64,000 bases of DNA from Panopea generosa (GCA_029582155.1 CM055895.1:48332807-48396806), one strand, 5' to 3'; shown: positions 47,690 through 60,689, counted from the stretch's first letter. Program-made: numbers and translations. The notes: generated by a model from the sequence alone, not told the origin.

Positions 47690-48480
47690 GGCTATTGAAT
47701 GAACCCCAATGTGAGCTATTCCAAGAATCAGGTGGACTATTGGGTAAGCCCCAAAGTGAGCTATTCAAAGAATAAGATGGTCTATTGGGAAAACCTCAAT
47801 GTGGGCTGCACCAAGAAGATGGACTATTGGGTAAACCTCAATGTGGACTATTCCAATAATTGGGTGGACTATTGGGGTAACCCAGTATGCGCTTTTCCAA
47901 GAATAAGGTGGGCTTTTGGGTAAACCCTAATGTGGGCAAATCTCAATGTGGGCTATTCCAAGAATAAGATGGGCTATTGGGTAAGTCCCAAAGTGGGCTA
48001 TTCCGAGAATAAGATGGACTATTGGGTAAGTCCCAAAGTGGGCTATTACAAGAATAAGATGGACTAATGGGTAAGTCCCAAAGTGGGCTGTTCCAAGAAT
48101 AAGATGGACTATTGGGAAAGTCCCAAAGTGGGCTATTCCAAGAATAAGATGGACTACTGGGTAAACCCCAATGTGGGCCGTTCCAAGAATAAGGTGGACT
48201 ATTGGGTAAGCCCCAATGTGGGCTATTCCGAGAATAAGATGGACTATTGGGTAAGTCCCAAAGTTGGCTATTCCGAGAATAAGATGGACTATTGGGTAAG
48301 TCCCAATGTGGGCTGTTACAAGAATAAGATGGACTATTGGGTAAGTCCCAATGTGGGCTGTTCCAAGAATAAGATGGACTATTGGGTAAGTCCCAAAGCG
48401 GGCTATTCCAAGAATAAGATGGACTATTGGGTAAACCCCAATGTGGGCTGTTCCAAGAATGAGGTGTGGACTATTGTATG
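47690..48480. repeat. 45-bp minisatellite, about 17 units
   Basis: The unit contains AATAAGATGGACTATTGGGT, then AAGTCCCAAAGTGGGCTATT and CCAAG, at 45-bp steps (48,241 and 48,286). Degenerate units extend both ways (about 47,630-48,670). Because 45 is divisible by three, one frame on each strand stays open (+: 132 codons; -: 200 codons, both 15-residue periodic). Not called as protein. Confidence 0.95.
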
Positions 48481-49189
48481 ACGTCCAATGGACTACCACA
48501 AAAAAGTTTTGCAGTTGAATGAACTCCAATGTGGGCTATTCCAAGAATGAGGTTGGCTATTGTATTAATCGCAATGAGAGATTTTCATAGAATAAGGCAT
48601 GCTGTTTTAGGAATCCCATGGTGGGCTATTCCAAGAATGGGAAGAGCTATTATATAAATCATCCTAAAGTGAGCTGTTCCAAGAATGTTCTGCAAGTTTG
48701 TTAGTTGAATGCATTGTTAGTTTATCTAAGTGAAGTTCAGCTGAGCTATTTCTATAGTAGGTTCTCCACCATCTTCTTCCGTCATTGTGCAATAGTTTTT
48801 AGGTCACCTGAGACTTTGTCTGGTTTGGCCCTCGTGGTTGGGCCTCAGTGGCCTTCTTTACTAAATCTATACAGGGGTAGAATTTAACTTTCTTATCCAC
48901 TGGATTTTTTTAGCAAGTGCTAATATTTTCAACTCGCATTTTTATCTTTCAACTCGCATTTTTGTTTGGTTGAACTGCAAAATAAATATTTTTTCCTAAG
49001 TTGTTAAGGTCTTAAACAGGGATGCGTGTTAACCCATTGCCTCATATTGGTAGTATCATATCAGCCATGCTAACCAATACATTGTACTCCTTATCTCAGT
49101 GTTCGAATCGTTTAGCGTGTATCGTTTACCGTGTATCTTTTACCATTTAACTTTTACACGCCATGTTCACCAATCGCATCATCTCTGGT

Positions 49190-50550
49190 TGTCAAATTGT
49201 AACACCGCAGTAGAATAAATAATAAGAACTAGATATTTAAAGAAATCGCTGGGTTTTATAACTCTATCATTGAAATTTAATACACATGGTACGGGGCATG
49301 TCAATTACATCAGATAAACACGTTACGGTCACGTAATCATTAGATTGGCCAAACATTGCCAGACTGGTTTACACTAACGTTAATATAACGGTATCGAAAA
49401 AGTATATAGTAAATAAATGTGAACCGGTCCGTGTTTTTTTTTATATCTGCAGTGGTGTATTATCTGCTATTATGCAAGAAACAGAGGCAAGTATTTCTTT
49501 TATTTACAGGAATAATGCATTATTTACAGGTATTTTTTCCAATTTTAATTCCAGTTATGAAATTCGATAGGTTGTCATGTTAAACAATTATAACAATTCA
49601 TTAAACAAAATAATTTATATAATCCGCTAAGATATATTAACAAATACACATGCCTTAATTTATGTAGCGAACGCACACACTTTATGTCTATAACTCCGCC
49701 ACAATTTATTTTTGACCTCGTGGCAATGTGCAATGTCGTCACTCTGACAATTTCTTGCGTCATTTAACGTCGCGTTCTATTTCACTACGGTAAATGCATG
49801 GGGGAGGCGGGGATGTTTCCATAAAAAAGATGCCTTTTAGGGTAAAAGTTTTATGTCTTGTGGCATGGCTTCTGAAATCGCTCGTACATGTACTTCCGTC
49901 TGACGCTTTCAAGGACTTTTGTGTACATTACACCGATAGAATACCTCTGATATCCTTCCGTCAAAAATTTCCAAGATTCCCATTTAGCGAATGAAATGTT
50001 TGTTTCACTGGTGACTTCATCGGACATTGGAACAAGGTGATAGTGAAAGGGACAGCGTGTACATTCTGTACACAAATTTAGGTGTATGTGTAGTTATTAA
50101 TAGCTATCAGCTTAATAGTAATCTTTTTTTAACAAATGCCTATATTGAAAACAAACATTTTGGAAGACACCCAGTAACAAACAAACACCAACCCTTTACG
50201 TGTGTTTGTTATATATATATGAACTATTTTTATATACAATTCTGGAAAAGCCCTAGGTGGAAAGGTTTTGGTGTAACAGATTTTCTAAAATTGCGTGAAA
50301 ACTTTTCCAGATTGGCAATCATATAACAGAACAGCAACATAAATTGGTGTTCAGATAATTAAATCAGTTAATTGGGGTAGTTGTGTAAGCAGGTCATGCG
50401 TCATCTGATTGTTTTATCACACTTTTACAAGTAAAGAAACGATGCCCGAGGCAATGTTTTTCACGGATAATTTGGGATTAAAACTTATAACAAAGAAATT
50501 AAATTAAAGTTACAGGTATAGCAATTTAAAGATTTTAAATGACAAAGAGA
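49190..50550 (-). repeat. Inverted copy A of a 9-kb-spaced repeat pair
   Basis: Read on the minus strand, it matches 58,440-59,150 in order: CTTTGTTATAAGTTTTAATC, GTGATAAAACAATCAG, TGACGCAAGAAA, TCAAAAATAAATTGTG, GTGTAAACCAGTCTGGC, and GACCGTAACGTGTT. Copy A is longer because of extra sequence at about 49,795-50,310. Confidence 0.78.
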
Positions 50551-51077
50551 GCAATCATTTCGTTTAATTATTTATTTCATTGTCAATATAACTACGACAA
50601 TATTAGAGGATATCCGAAACTTTATTATTTGATGTGTTTAAAGTTTGCATTATCGTTTTGTATCGTTCGTGGATTGTTCGCCCTGTTGCGTCCGTGTATC
50701 GTTTCGTTTATCGTTTCGTTTATCGTTTCGTTTGCATTTTTAGTCCGTTTGTATATCGTTTAAAACGCGTTTGATATTCGTTTTGTTTGCATCCGTTTGG
50801 TGTACTTGAACGGATTACGGTCTGTTATGATAGTCAGATGACACTGTCCCCATGAACGTATTCGCAACATGTTGATAATTTGACGCCTTTCTACTTTAAC
50901 CCATATTTCCAACATTAAGACTTCATTTTTAAGCTTTTTATGTATATGGGAACTTTGTAGAGGAATTGTCATAGTGTAAAGTTTAAAATTGTAAGGCAAA
51001 TAATAAATGAAATATAGGAACAGAAATTAAGAGAAAGTAAAAAAAATAATGTATAAAATTTACTTTTTTGGTTTATT

Positions 51078-51441
51078 AGCTCGCCGGGACGAGGTCCAAG
51101 GAGAGCTATAGTCATGACCCCGGCGGCAGCATCTGTAGACAATCAGGTTAAACTTTTGCGCTTAAATTTCAGTTATCTATAGAGACAAGAACCATAACTC
51201 TGGATTGCTTTTTAGTACAGTTATGGCCCTTTTTAGACTTAGACACCCAGGTTAAACTTTGAGTTTTGTTACGTTTAAGTTTAAGATATCTATGCAACCA
51301 CTTATTGGATGTGAATGAACCTTCACGTGTGTGTTCACCATCATCAATGGAACACACAAAGACAAGAACCATAACTCTGGGTTGCATTTTGGCACAGTTA
51401 TGGCCCTTTTGGACTTATTGTCTTCTGACAGCTCTTGTTTC
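51078..51441 (+). repeat. Dispersed repeat beginning AGCTCGCCGGGACG
   Basis: AGCTCGCCGGGACGAGGTCC, GTCATGACCCCGG, AACCATAACTCTGG and TTATGGCCCTTTTTAGACTT run to CAGCTCTTGTTTC. A second copy at 59,611-59,886 has the same ends; the left part of the copy here appears duplicated internally. Related to 25,010-25,360. Confidence 0.8.
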
Positions 51442-52889
51442 ATTTCCAGAAATAAAAACTAGAAATATGTACAGCAATCAAAACTAGATATATATATCTA
51501 CATGTTTGTTTTATTTTTTTAAAAAAATGATATGAATTTCAATGTCCTTTTCATCATTTGACATACATATGACCTATTTCTTTACATCTTTTTGTTATTT
51601 TATTTGTACACGCTGACGTCACTGAAATGTGATATTTAAAAACTTAACACACGGTTCCTAATTTAGGGTAATTTTATAGCGTGTATTAAACATGTGCAGG
51701 ATTTAATACATGCATTATGGTTGTTGTTACTGCATATGTTATGGAAATAATATGAATCTTTATTAAAAATTATCCCATCAATTACGATACTAGCGAGAAA
51801 ACAATTTTTCATTTTAATACGGCAAATATTTTATTTATTAAAAATATTGTAAAATTGGCCAAAGGCATATGTTTGCTGATTGTTTGCTAATAAAATTGAA
51901 TTGAAATCTAATAAAATACCCGATTGAAAAAAAAATTGTTTGATCTTTCAAACACAGCAGGAGTCTTATTTGATCTTTCTTGATTGGCAAACGCTTACTG
52001 ATATCAGTGATTTATTGCCCCCTGTTTGGTCAGTACGACACCGTGACATACCCATGAATTTGTATCAGCTGTAAAAACACAGCAACTTCAAAAGTGTGCC
52101 GAAAGTCAGCTCGCTTGTATACTCCTGTCATAAGTCACGCAGGATGCACATTTCCAAAAACACAAAAATAGACTGCTTGTGTTTTCAGAAAATTGTATTT
52201 GACCCCGATTTATTTTTAGATTCCCGCGCAAATCATGGAAAATTCAAGCACTTAACATAATGCGACTGGGCGATGACCTCGCTTGATCACGCATAACACA
52301 ATGATGTCATGGGTAATTTTACTTGTGGAAACAAATGTAAACTTTATGTCGGGGATTTTGATCATCAACTGCATAGAATCTAATATTCTCAAATCCACTC
52401 GCATTTCACGAGTATGCGAGTGCTAAATTCGAACCCTGCTATATAAGAGAAATTGAACAAAAAAATTTTATTATGACTGAATAGATGTTTTTTGGATAGT
52501 CAGGTAACATTTAAGGGCTATGGACCTCTTGTTAATTGATTTCTCTGAAAACTTATTTTATTGTTACGTTAAACTGTTTCTTTGGTAGTGCACTTTCAGA
52601 TTGCATTTTTTTGTGGCCACTGCAAATCTAGTTTATATAATTTATGGTGCAGGAGTTTAATAAACCCATGACATATTCTTGATAGTAACCAAGTGTTATA
52701 TCACTTCCAATCATCGCTCAGTGTTTTCTGTAAAACTAATATGCTCTCATACGTTAATTGCTGAAGTACTTTACTTTTTTATTTTTATTTTCTTCAGTCA
52801 CCTATTTGTATGACCCATTTATTCTCCCCGTCCTAGGTGTGCGGTGGTCGGGGAGGACCATCCCCCTACACACCTCAAAATTTCAAAAT

Positions 52890-52892
<3 letters not shown>

Positions 52893-52931
<39 letters not shown>
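52893..52931. repeat. (TA)n microsatellite at the LINE 3' side
   Basis: About 19 TA dinucleotides. It lies where the tail of the minus-strand LINE would end. Confidence 0.9.
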
Positions 52932-52933
<2 letters not shown>

Positions 52934-55900
52934 ATAGCATATAAAATAATTCACCACATTCATTCATCTTTCATTCCTCAAATTATTCAATTTTGTAAAT
53001 GTATAATACTTTATAATTGTATATATATTACTTGATCTCTATTAAGAATGGGGATAAATAATAATAAAAAAAAGAGAAAAGAAAGCTGAAGATAATAATA
53101 ATGATAATTTTAAAAATTAAACAGAAAAACAATAACAAAAACAGATTATATATAAATATGTTATTTTACAGGATAAGTTTAAGTATGATACTCCAGTCTT
53201 CCTCAAATTTGTCAGATAATCCGTTCTTAACAGATATACATCTATTTACGTCAAACATGGATTTCATACACATCAGGAGTCCTTTATAGGAAGGAGTGGC
53301 ATCCAAGCATCTACATGCATAAATGTATCGTTTTATCTCAAGAATTAACAAGTTCTCTGTTAATGTTCTTTTATCATTTTTTGAAATCCCAAATAGAAGA
53401 TGAGTTTCATTCCATTGTACTTGAATATTTATATTATTTAGATGCATCATTACATTTGATAAAAGTTCTTGTGTATGAGAGCAACGCCAACATATATGTT
53501 GCAATGTTTCTGTCTGTTTCTTACAAAAAGTACATTTTTCATTTGATTTAATCTTTATCAAAGTGAGGTACCTATTAGTGGGGAGAATTTGATGTAGAAG
53601 TCGATATTGTAACCATTGGAGTTTAGTGTCTCTTGCTACTTGGAAAGGAATGTTATAGTATATATTCCAATCATTTTCCTTTATATCATACATTTCATTC
53701 CATTTATTCTGGTTTGTTGGTTTCTCATTATTTCTATTTAAAATGTCATATATTGGTTTAGTCCCAGTTTTGTTTTTCAGAATTGGAAACACATATGATG
53801 GAATGAAAGGATTTGGTTCCTTTTTATATTCACTTATCAGTATTGACCTTTTTAAGTTGTTTGATTGCTGTTGTCATACCGAGCAAATGTAGATAGTTAA
53901 TTTTGATATCTGTAATTTTCTCAAAATCTTCTTTTGTGTAGAATTTACCATTAATATCAATTAAGTCATTTATATACATTATGCCTTTATCATACCAACT
54001 TTTAAGAAAACACTGTTTTCCAATCAATATATGATGATTATAAAAAAGTGGCATTTTAAGAAATTTTTCATAACTATCTACTTTGTAACTATTTAAAAAA
54101 GTTACATAAGAATTTAAAACATCTTACTAAAAGTTGTTTTTTTATAGATTTTAATAATTTCTCTGGGTAATGTTTACCACAAGTTAAAAAAATTTTTAAA
54201 TCAAAATATGAGTTACACAAGTGTTGCCACAACCCATCTGAATGAGTATGTTTCCTGATCCAAGTAATTTTTAGGCTACATATAAAAGCCTTTAAATTGA
54301 TCATTTTCAAACCTCCTTCAAGAAAATGTTTTGTAATAAGTGGACTTTTAATTTTTGCAGGTCCATGCCAAAGAAATTTGTATAAAATGTCATTTATTTG
54401 CTTGATATAATTGTCCTCTGGACTTGGAATAGAAATAAAAAGATGGTTAAGTGACGGAATTAATAAACTTTTAATTACAGTTATTTTTCCTAATGGAGTT
54501 AAAAATCTTCTATTCCAAAAGCCGATTGAGTTTTTAATTTTTTCTATTTTTTCATTATAATCCAACATAATCATTTTATCCAAATCCACATTAAATTCCA
54601 AGTAACTTAAATTCTGTTTGACCCCATGACAGTTTCCATCTGTTTTTTATTGAATGTGTGCTGTATTTTTTTGAACCAATCCATATCACTTGAGTTATTC
54701 AAAATTGATTTTCAGGCCCGATATTTGTGAAAAATAGTGTAATTCTGAAAGGGTTTCATTAAGTGAGCTATCTGAACCATCTAACAGTACTGAAGTATCA
54801 TCTGCAAATTGCGATAGTTTATATTCTGTATTATCTATACTTATTCCGTTAATATTATTATTCTTTGTTATCTTTATGGTAAGGATTTCACAACAAAGAA
54901 TGAATATATAAGGTGACAAGGGATCCCCTTGACGACAACCGCGACCTATACTGAAAACATCAGATAAAACCCCGCTTGACTAACATATGATTGTATGTTA
55001 TTATAAAAGACATTGTATGGATTCTCCAAATTTAAAAAAGCGTAGAGTCTTTCTAATAAAAGACCAAGATAATGTATCGAAAGCTTTCTCAAAATCAATT
55101 AGCAGTAACAATCCTGGTATATTTTTACCTTCACAAATATGTATTACATCATATAATAATCTAGTGTTATCACCCATATATCTGCCTTTTATAAAACCAG
55201 TTTATTCTTTACTTATAAGCTTGTTTAAAACAGTTTCAATTCTATTTGCTATAGTGCCTGAAGCTATTTTGTATACAACATTAAGTAGGGTAATTGGCCT
55301 CCAATTTTTTAAGAAAATTATGGGATTTGTTTTCATTAGGTATGAATGTTATTATACCCTGTCTCTGGGTAACTGATAAAGAACCTATGTCTAGACCATG
55401 ATTAATTGATCTTACAACAAATGCACCAATTGTTTTCCAAAATACTTTATAAAAATTGCTAGAAAAGTCATCGCTACCAGGGCTTCGGTCATTCGTCATT
55501 AAATATAATGTTTTTGATGCCTCTGCATATGTAATTTTTCCTTCTATACTGTTGGATTCATCTTGCGATAATTTTGGCACGTCAGTATATTTTATATCAT
55601 TTTCAAGGTCAATATCTGTGTGATCATTTTCATGACAAGAATATATATTTTCATAAAAGGATTTTGTTTCTTTCAGAATATCTGATTGATTGTCAATAAT
55701 GTCTCCATTATCTTTTACTATTTTTGGAATAATTTTGCTCACAAAATTATTTTTCTCTAAATTGCAAAAAAAGTTTGTTGGTTTTTCACCTTCGTCAACC
55801 CACTTAGCTTTAGATCTCACTATATGTCCTTTGATTTTGTCATTCCATAACACTTTCAAATCATTTTTTAATTTTGTTAATTCATTAACCTTACTTTGGT

Positions 55901-56865
55901 TTAAAGATATTTCTAAGTTATTTATTTTTCAATAAGTTCTTGCATATGAAATTGATTTTCCTCGTAACTCCATCATTAAGGTTTCAAGAAATAACTGGTC
56001 ATTAATAACAAATTGAACATCTTCATTTGGGATATGTCAGTTAAATTTTCTGTATTATAAACAGGTAAACAATACTGCTTCTTTATTTCATCTATATTGT
56101 CATTGATTTTGGATAAATATTCCCTATCATATAGAAGTGAGTTGTTGTGCTTCCATAATCCCTTACCATGTTGTAACTCCTTAAAACAAAGTTTTAGAAT
56201 TACTATAGAATGTTCAAATTTATAACTAGATTGAATGTCGCACATCTTAATATATGCTAAAAAATCATCAGTTAACAAGAAAAAATCAAGCCTGGCTTGT
56301 TGTAAAGGCCTAGTGCATCTCCAGGTATATCTTTTTATATCTTGATAAAATTCTCTAAAGGGATCAAATAATTGTTTATCATTTATAATGTCTAGCAGGG
56401 TATCTCTAGCTTTCTTCTTATTTATTGTTTTGTAGTTATTATAATCCATTGAAGAATTAAGTACAAGATTAAAATCACCACATATCATGTAGGAGTTATT
56501 TCCCATGTCATTGATAGTGTTAAAAATATTTTGATTAAAGCTAGGTCCATCTTTATTTTGTCCATATACAGTAACAAGTGTGAAACGTTTTGATTCAACT
56601 GTCATATTTAATGCTACAAAATTTCCATATTTATCATGGATTTCATTATGTTTTTGTTAAATAATATAGCAACACCTCTAGAATTTTACTTAGAAAAACT
56701 AAAATAACAATCACCATTTCATTGGGCATGTATAAATTTCTTCTGTGACTCAGTAAAATGTGTGTCTTGTAGACAATTTATATGGCATTTCTTATCCTGT
56801 AGGTATTGAAATACGTCTACCCTTTTTCTGTTACCATTCAGGCCGTGGCAGTTTAGGGACAACAT
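52932..56865 (-). mobile_element. Nearly full-length but decayed L1/Tx1-type LINE ORF2
   Basis: ORF2 starts at 56,865 with MLSLNCHGLNGNRKRVDVFQ, the start of an AP-like endonuclease (N, then MICGDFNLVLNSS). The reverse transcriptase follows: EGEKPTNFFCNLEKNN, MTNDRSPGSDDFSSNFYKVF, QRQGIITFIPNENKS, GCRQGDPLSPYIFILCCEIL-type words near 54,930 and LSQFADDTSVLLDGS (catalytic FADD). The C-terminal part has GFWNRRFLTPLGKITVIKSL and CTFCKKQTETLQHICWRC, a cysteine/histidine motif, and ends at 53,166. Frame changes or stops separate at least six segments (near 56,730, 56,640, 55,960, 55,300, 54,930, 54,660 and 53,810), so it is inactive. The 3' untranslated part runs to the (TA)n tract. Confidence 0.88.
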
Positions 56866-57711
56866 TTTTATATCAGTCGTTATGTTTCAATGAAAAAGTA
56901 ATTACAATTATTCTGAACATAGGATAGGACCTTACTTATTTCAACTTGTAGGGCAACACAAATGGGCAAGGGACAGGGGAAGATATGAAAAAAAATGTGT
57001 ACAGAACATAACACAGAGTGCAGTAAGACTCCGGGTGTAGAGATAAATGTTTTTGCCAATAACAATTAAGATCAATAATAACAAATATGGCATATCGACA
57101 CATTCACATACATAAAAGCAAATAAACTTTCATACTTGATTTCAAATAAATCAACAATAGTATACATCCTGGTCAACAGTTAATATCATTTAGACTTACT
57201 GAAGTGTGCAATTCCATGACATTTTGCACATGAAACATATCTGAATATACAGTAATCCATGTTTTTTTACACTATCCACACAGTTACTATTATATGTGTA
57301 ATCCATTAACAGTTAAATTGTACATTAAGTGCTTTAAGATTATCCAGTAGCACAATTAAACCTCAATAAAATTATGATCATATTTGCTCAAGGCAACTGT
57401 GGCTATTAAAAAGTACCATCATTATCCTAGTACAAGTATATCAATCTATTAAAACAATTGAAATAAATTCTGAAATCCAAATTTTGGCTCAAAAGAGCAA
57501 GTTGAACTGTTCCGATAAAACATACACTAACACAAATAAAAATTGTTATATCCATAAGTCACAATGCAGAACATGCATAATTACACATTTTATTTTGAAA
57601 GAAAAATCCAATTTTTTAATTTATGTTTTGATTGCATCTGCACATTACAAAGGTCAAATCACCTATGCTGGTGTGTGAAAGATTGCATTCACATTGTCAT
57701 AAATCTCAAAT
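56866..57711. other. AT-rich sequence upstream of the LINE ORF2
   Basis: No recognisable frame. It may be the LINE's own upstream region. Confidence 0.4.
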
Positions 57712-57936
57712 TTATGTCTTTATCCAGATTTGGTTTTTTCCATATACGGCCCCATCGAAAAACCAAGCACTGTCCAAGTCTGGGTGAAGGTGGAGTCTGT
57801 TGATTAAGCCTTGGTTAAGTTTTGTGACATCGTCCGCCGTCTGTTTTCTGCTTCCTTCATGACGGATCGCTTCCTCATTACCATGCTGAAGTATTTTATG
57901 ACTTGACCGAATAAGTAAATGATGTTGATTTGTCAC
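57712..57936 (-). CDS. Unrecognised protein fragment, possibly a LINE ORF1 relic
   Basis: The 74-codon frame contains HKILQHGNEEAIRHEGSRKQ, DDVTKLNQGLINRLHLHPDL, then DSAWFFDGAVYGKNQIW. It is polar, coding-like and less AT-rich than its flanks. It lies on the same strand as, and 850 bp upstream of, the LINE ORF2, so an ORF1 C-terminal relic is possible. I do not recognise the family with confidence; a host exon is the alternative. Confidence 0.4.
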   Translation of the reverse strand: MTNQHHLLIRSSHKILQHGNEEAIRHEGSRKQTADDVTKLNQGLINRLHLHPDLDSAWFFDGAVYGKNQIWIKT

Positions 57937-58119
57937 AGTTAAACAATGTTATTTTGAGATGTTATGTCATACAATGATTCATGGAATGTAATATGCCCGA
58001 TTTTTTCTCATTCCTTATAATGGTGAACTGTTAAATAAATGGTACATGTAAACTTTTCCTGAGTTATGTGATAAAATGAATCTGGCATTGTTTCATGATC
58101 ATTTTTTATTGAATTTATT

Positions 58120-58200
58120 ATACCCCCGACATCTTCACCTTCTTGGATCCATTGGTAGAGGGCATATACATTGATTCATTAAACGGTCAGTACAAATGAA
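58120..58200 (+). repeat. Fragment of the TATACCCCCGAC repeat family
   Basis: ATTATACCCCCGACATCTTC resembles the start of the composite element at 21,096; only this end is present. Confidence 0.4.
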
Positions 58201-58439
58201 TATATATTATAAATATGTATAAGAAACGAATTTCACACATTATGTTTGCTCCTCAGTTGAAATCTCTGTTGTTAGTAAGTAAAGTATACCGTTTCTGCTC
58301 ACATATTAGGCGCGTTTTTTTCCCCAACTTTTAAGATCTTCGAGAAGGGATGCGTGATATGTAAGTACAGAATATTTCATTTTTTTTAATGTAAATTTTC
58401 TATTTTCGATAATTTCCTATGTAAAAGATTGAATAAAAT

Positions 58440-59150
58440 AATGATTGCTCTCTGTTAACTAGAGTCTATAATTTGCCATACCTGTAGCTTTAATTTATTT
58501 CTTTGTTATAAGTTTTAATCCCGAATTATCGGTGAAAAACATTGCCTAGGGCATCATTCATTTGCTTGTAAATGTGTGATAAAACAATCAGGTGACGCAT
58601 GGCCTGCTTTCACAACTCTCCTTACCCTTACTGATCTATTTATCACCGATTTTAAGTTGCTGTACTGTTATACGATTGACAATTAAAAAAGTGTTCACAC
58701 TATTTTTAGAAAATCATGTTCATTACATCGATACTTTTCCACATTATAAGTGTAATAGAATGCTCCGTAAAATGACGCAAGAAACTGCCAGAGTGGCAAC
58801 ATCCCACATTGGCACATGGTCAAAAATAAATTGTGTCGGCGTTATAGACGGCGGTTATAGACATATTCAATCGCAAAATAAAAACACGGACTGGTTCACA
58901 TTTGTTTGTAACATACTTTCTCGATTCCGTAATGTTTACTTTAGTGTAAACCAGTCTGGCTTTGAGTGGACATTTCATGATTACATGACCGTAACGTGTT
59001 CATCTGATGGAATTGACATGACGCGCTTACCGGTGTGTAGATACAAAGCAATTGTGTTTTTGCAAATTGATGAATCTTTTAGTATGGGATATATACCGGT
59101 ATATAATTTATTGATTTTTTTACGAAAATATGTTGGCGATGACGAAGCAT
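58440..59150 (+). repeat. Inverted copy B of the repeat pair
   Basis: Matches the minus strand of 49,190-50,550 over most of its length, about 80-85% by eye. Its 186-codon open frame (58,592-59,152) has no known motif, and the other copy is not open, so it is not called as a gene. Confidence 0.75.
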
Positions 59151-59610
59151 GATGGAGTGAACGTCAAAAAGACGACTGTTCTTTGGTTGAAAATCAATCA
59201 TTTCTAAACAACACCCAGTATCTTTTGTTTGTGTGGTTTGTAGTAATTTATGTTTATAAAATAATATCAATATAATATGCGGTATTTCGTTATGATTAAA
59301 AAAAAATATTGCAAGATTTTTAGAAAAAACAACAACATGACTGTACGAGTGTCACCGGTCATTTTGGAGTATTGAAAGCGGGTGCATGTGGCTTCTGCAT
59401 ATTAGTTGACATCTTAATTGCACGCCTGGGCAGGTGTTGACATCTCTGAGTATGTATTGAGACAGTGTTGAGAAGTGTCAAGTATTTTGAGTGTGTATAA
59501 AATGTAGATAAAAAAAACAGCATTCTCTTGAGTAACTTCAAAATTGTCACTACCTCGAAATTGTTACTTATGATGCGCTTTATACACATATATAGGAGAA
59601 TTGTATTTTT

Positions 59611-59886
59611 AGCTCGCCGGGACGAAGTCCAAGGAGAGCTATTGTCATGACCCCGGTGTCGTCGGCGTCTGTAGACACCCAGGTTAAACTTTTGCGAACA
59701 AGTTTCAGATATCTATGCAACCACTCATTGGATATGAATGAAACTTTGCATGTGTGTTTACCATCATCAATGGAACACAGAGAGATAAGAACCATAACTT
59801 TGAATTTCATTTTGGCACAGTTATGGCGCTTTTTGGACTTAGACACCCAAAGGCGAGCTTTGTTGGTCTTCTGACAACTCTTGTTT
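59611..59886 (+). repeat. Dispersed repeat beginning AGCTCGCCGGGACG, second copy
   Basis: AGCTCGCCGGGACGAAGTCC, GTCATGACCCCGG, ACCATAACTTTGAATTTC and CTTCTGACAACTCTTGTTTT; compare 51,078-51,441. Confidence 0.8.
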
Positions 59887-60489
59887 TCTCAGTTCTTGGT
59901 CTTAAATCATGGATGCGCGATATACACAAATGCGTCTAATAGGTGAGTAGATTCGGTAGTCTTGTAACTGTATTTGCAAAATATTCAGAACCTAGCTACC
60001 GGTAGTGATATTTATTTAGTAAACAAAGACATACTTGTAGTTGTTTTGCGAAATAGGCAATCGTCATATAGAAGATGTGTGACGTAGTTCTCTAGTTCTG
60101 TTTCATCCTAATAAAGTTGATTGTATATCTTTTTATTAAGGATGTTTCTGATAGATTTTCATGTGCACCAGTTCTGCACCCAAAGTGAAGCAACTTTGTT
60201 AAGACCAGCCAGTTTCACAACATATTATTATACTACAACTGACACTGTTTCACACTCATTTACGTATATGCCTAAAATTGGTCTCTCATATTGGGCTCTA
60301 TATATGAAATGTGCATACTGGTATAAAATAATTGTTTATAGCAACTTAATCTGAATATAAATTATAACAGAAATCTAAATAATTATACAAATTTGCTCAT
60401 TTAATATAAAAACATTAATTATGCAATGCAGTTTATTTGACGATGGCATACTTTAAGAGCTATTTTTTCTCAAATTATGCAGTGTGTAT
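59887..60489. other. Spacer without recognised features
   Basis: A possible acceptor at about 60,141 followed by 15 codons has no donor and no family match. Confidence 0.45.
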
Positions 60490-60630
60490 TTTTATGTCAC
60501 CCATAAAATTTTTTTGGGTGGATATAGTAATCGCAGCATCCGTCCTTCCGTCCGGTATTTCGTTTCAGGCCTGTAACTTTGTCATGCATAGATGGATTTT
60601 GTTGATACTTGACTTTATAACATACATATG
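60490..60630 (+). repeat. Dispersed repeat fragment with GTCCTTCCGTCC
   Basis: ATGTCACCCATAAAATTTTT, GGGTGGATATAG and CCGTCCTTCCGTCCGG lead to CTGTAACTTTGTCATGCATA. Of the same general style as the GTCCGTC units elsewhere in the window. Confidence 0.4.
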
Positions 60631-60689
60631 ACAATAATAGCAGGCCACTAGTATTAGGTGCATACACTAGTGGGCATTATTATATAGCT

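Larger units (their letters stand above)
48872..52438. mobile_element. TIR-bounded DNA element, hAT-like ends, no transposase
   Basis: The left end is CAGGGGTAGAATTTAAC and the right end, reverse-complemented, is CAGGGTTCGAATTTAGC (14 of 17 identical). CTATA lies directly outside both ends (48,867-71 and 52,439-43). CAGGG ends recall hAT elements, but those make 8-bp duplications, so the family is uncertain. Subterminal phrases such as ACTCGCATTT occur at both ends. It holds one half of an inverted repeat pair (49,190-50,550) and a dispersed repeat (51,078-51,441). Confidence 0.62.

Noticed and set aside
47927-48529. 200-codon minus-strand frame with a 15-residue repeat
   Set aside because: It arises from a 45-bp minisatellite with no stop in the unit; the opposite strand is open too, and homopolymer-like hydrophobic repeats are not family-like.
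58592-59152. 186-codon + frame
   Set aside because: It lies in an inverted repeat copy whose partner is not open in the same frame, and it has no recognisable domain.
60141-60190. Further GTPase exon starting GATGTTTCTGATAG
   Set aside because: It has an acceptor-like AG but no donor before an in-frame stop, and no convincing family match.
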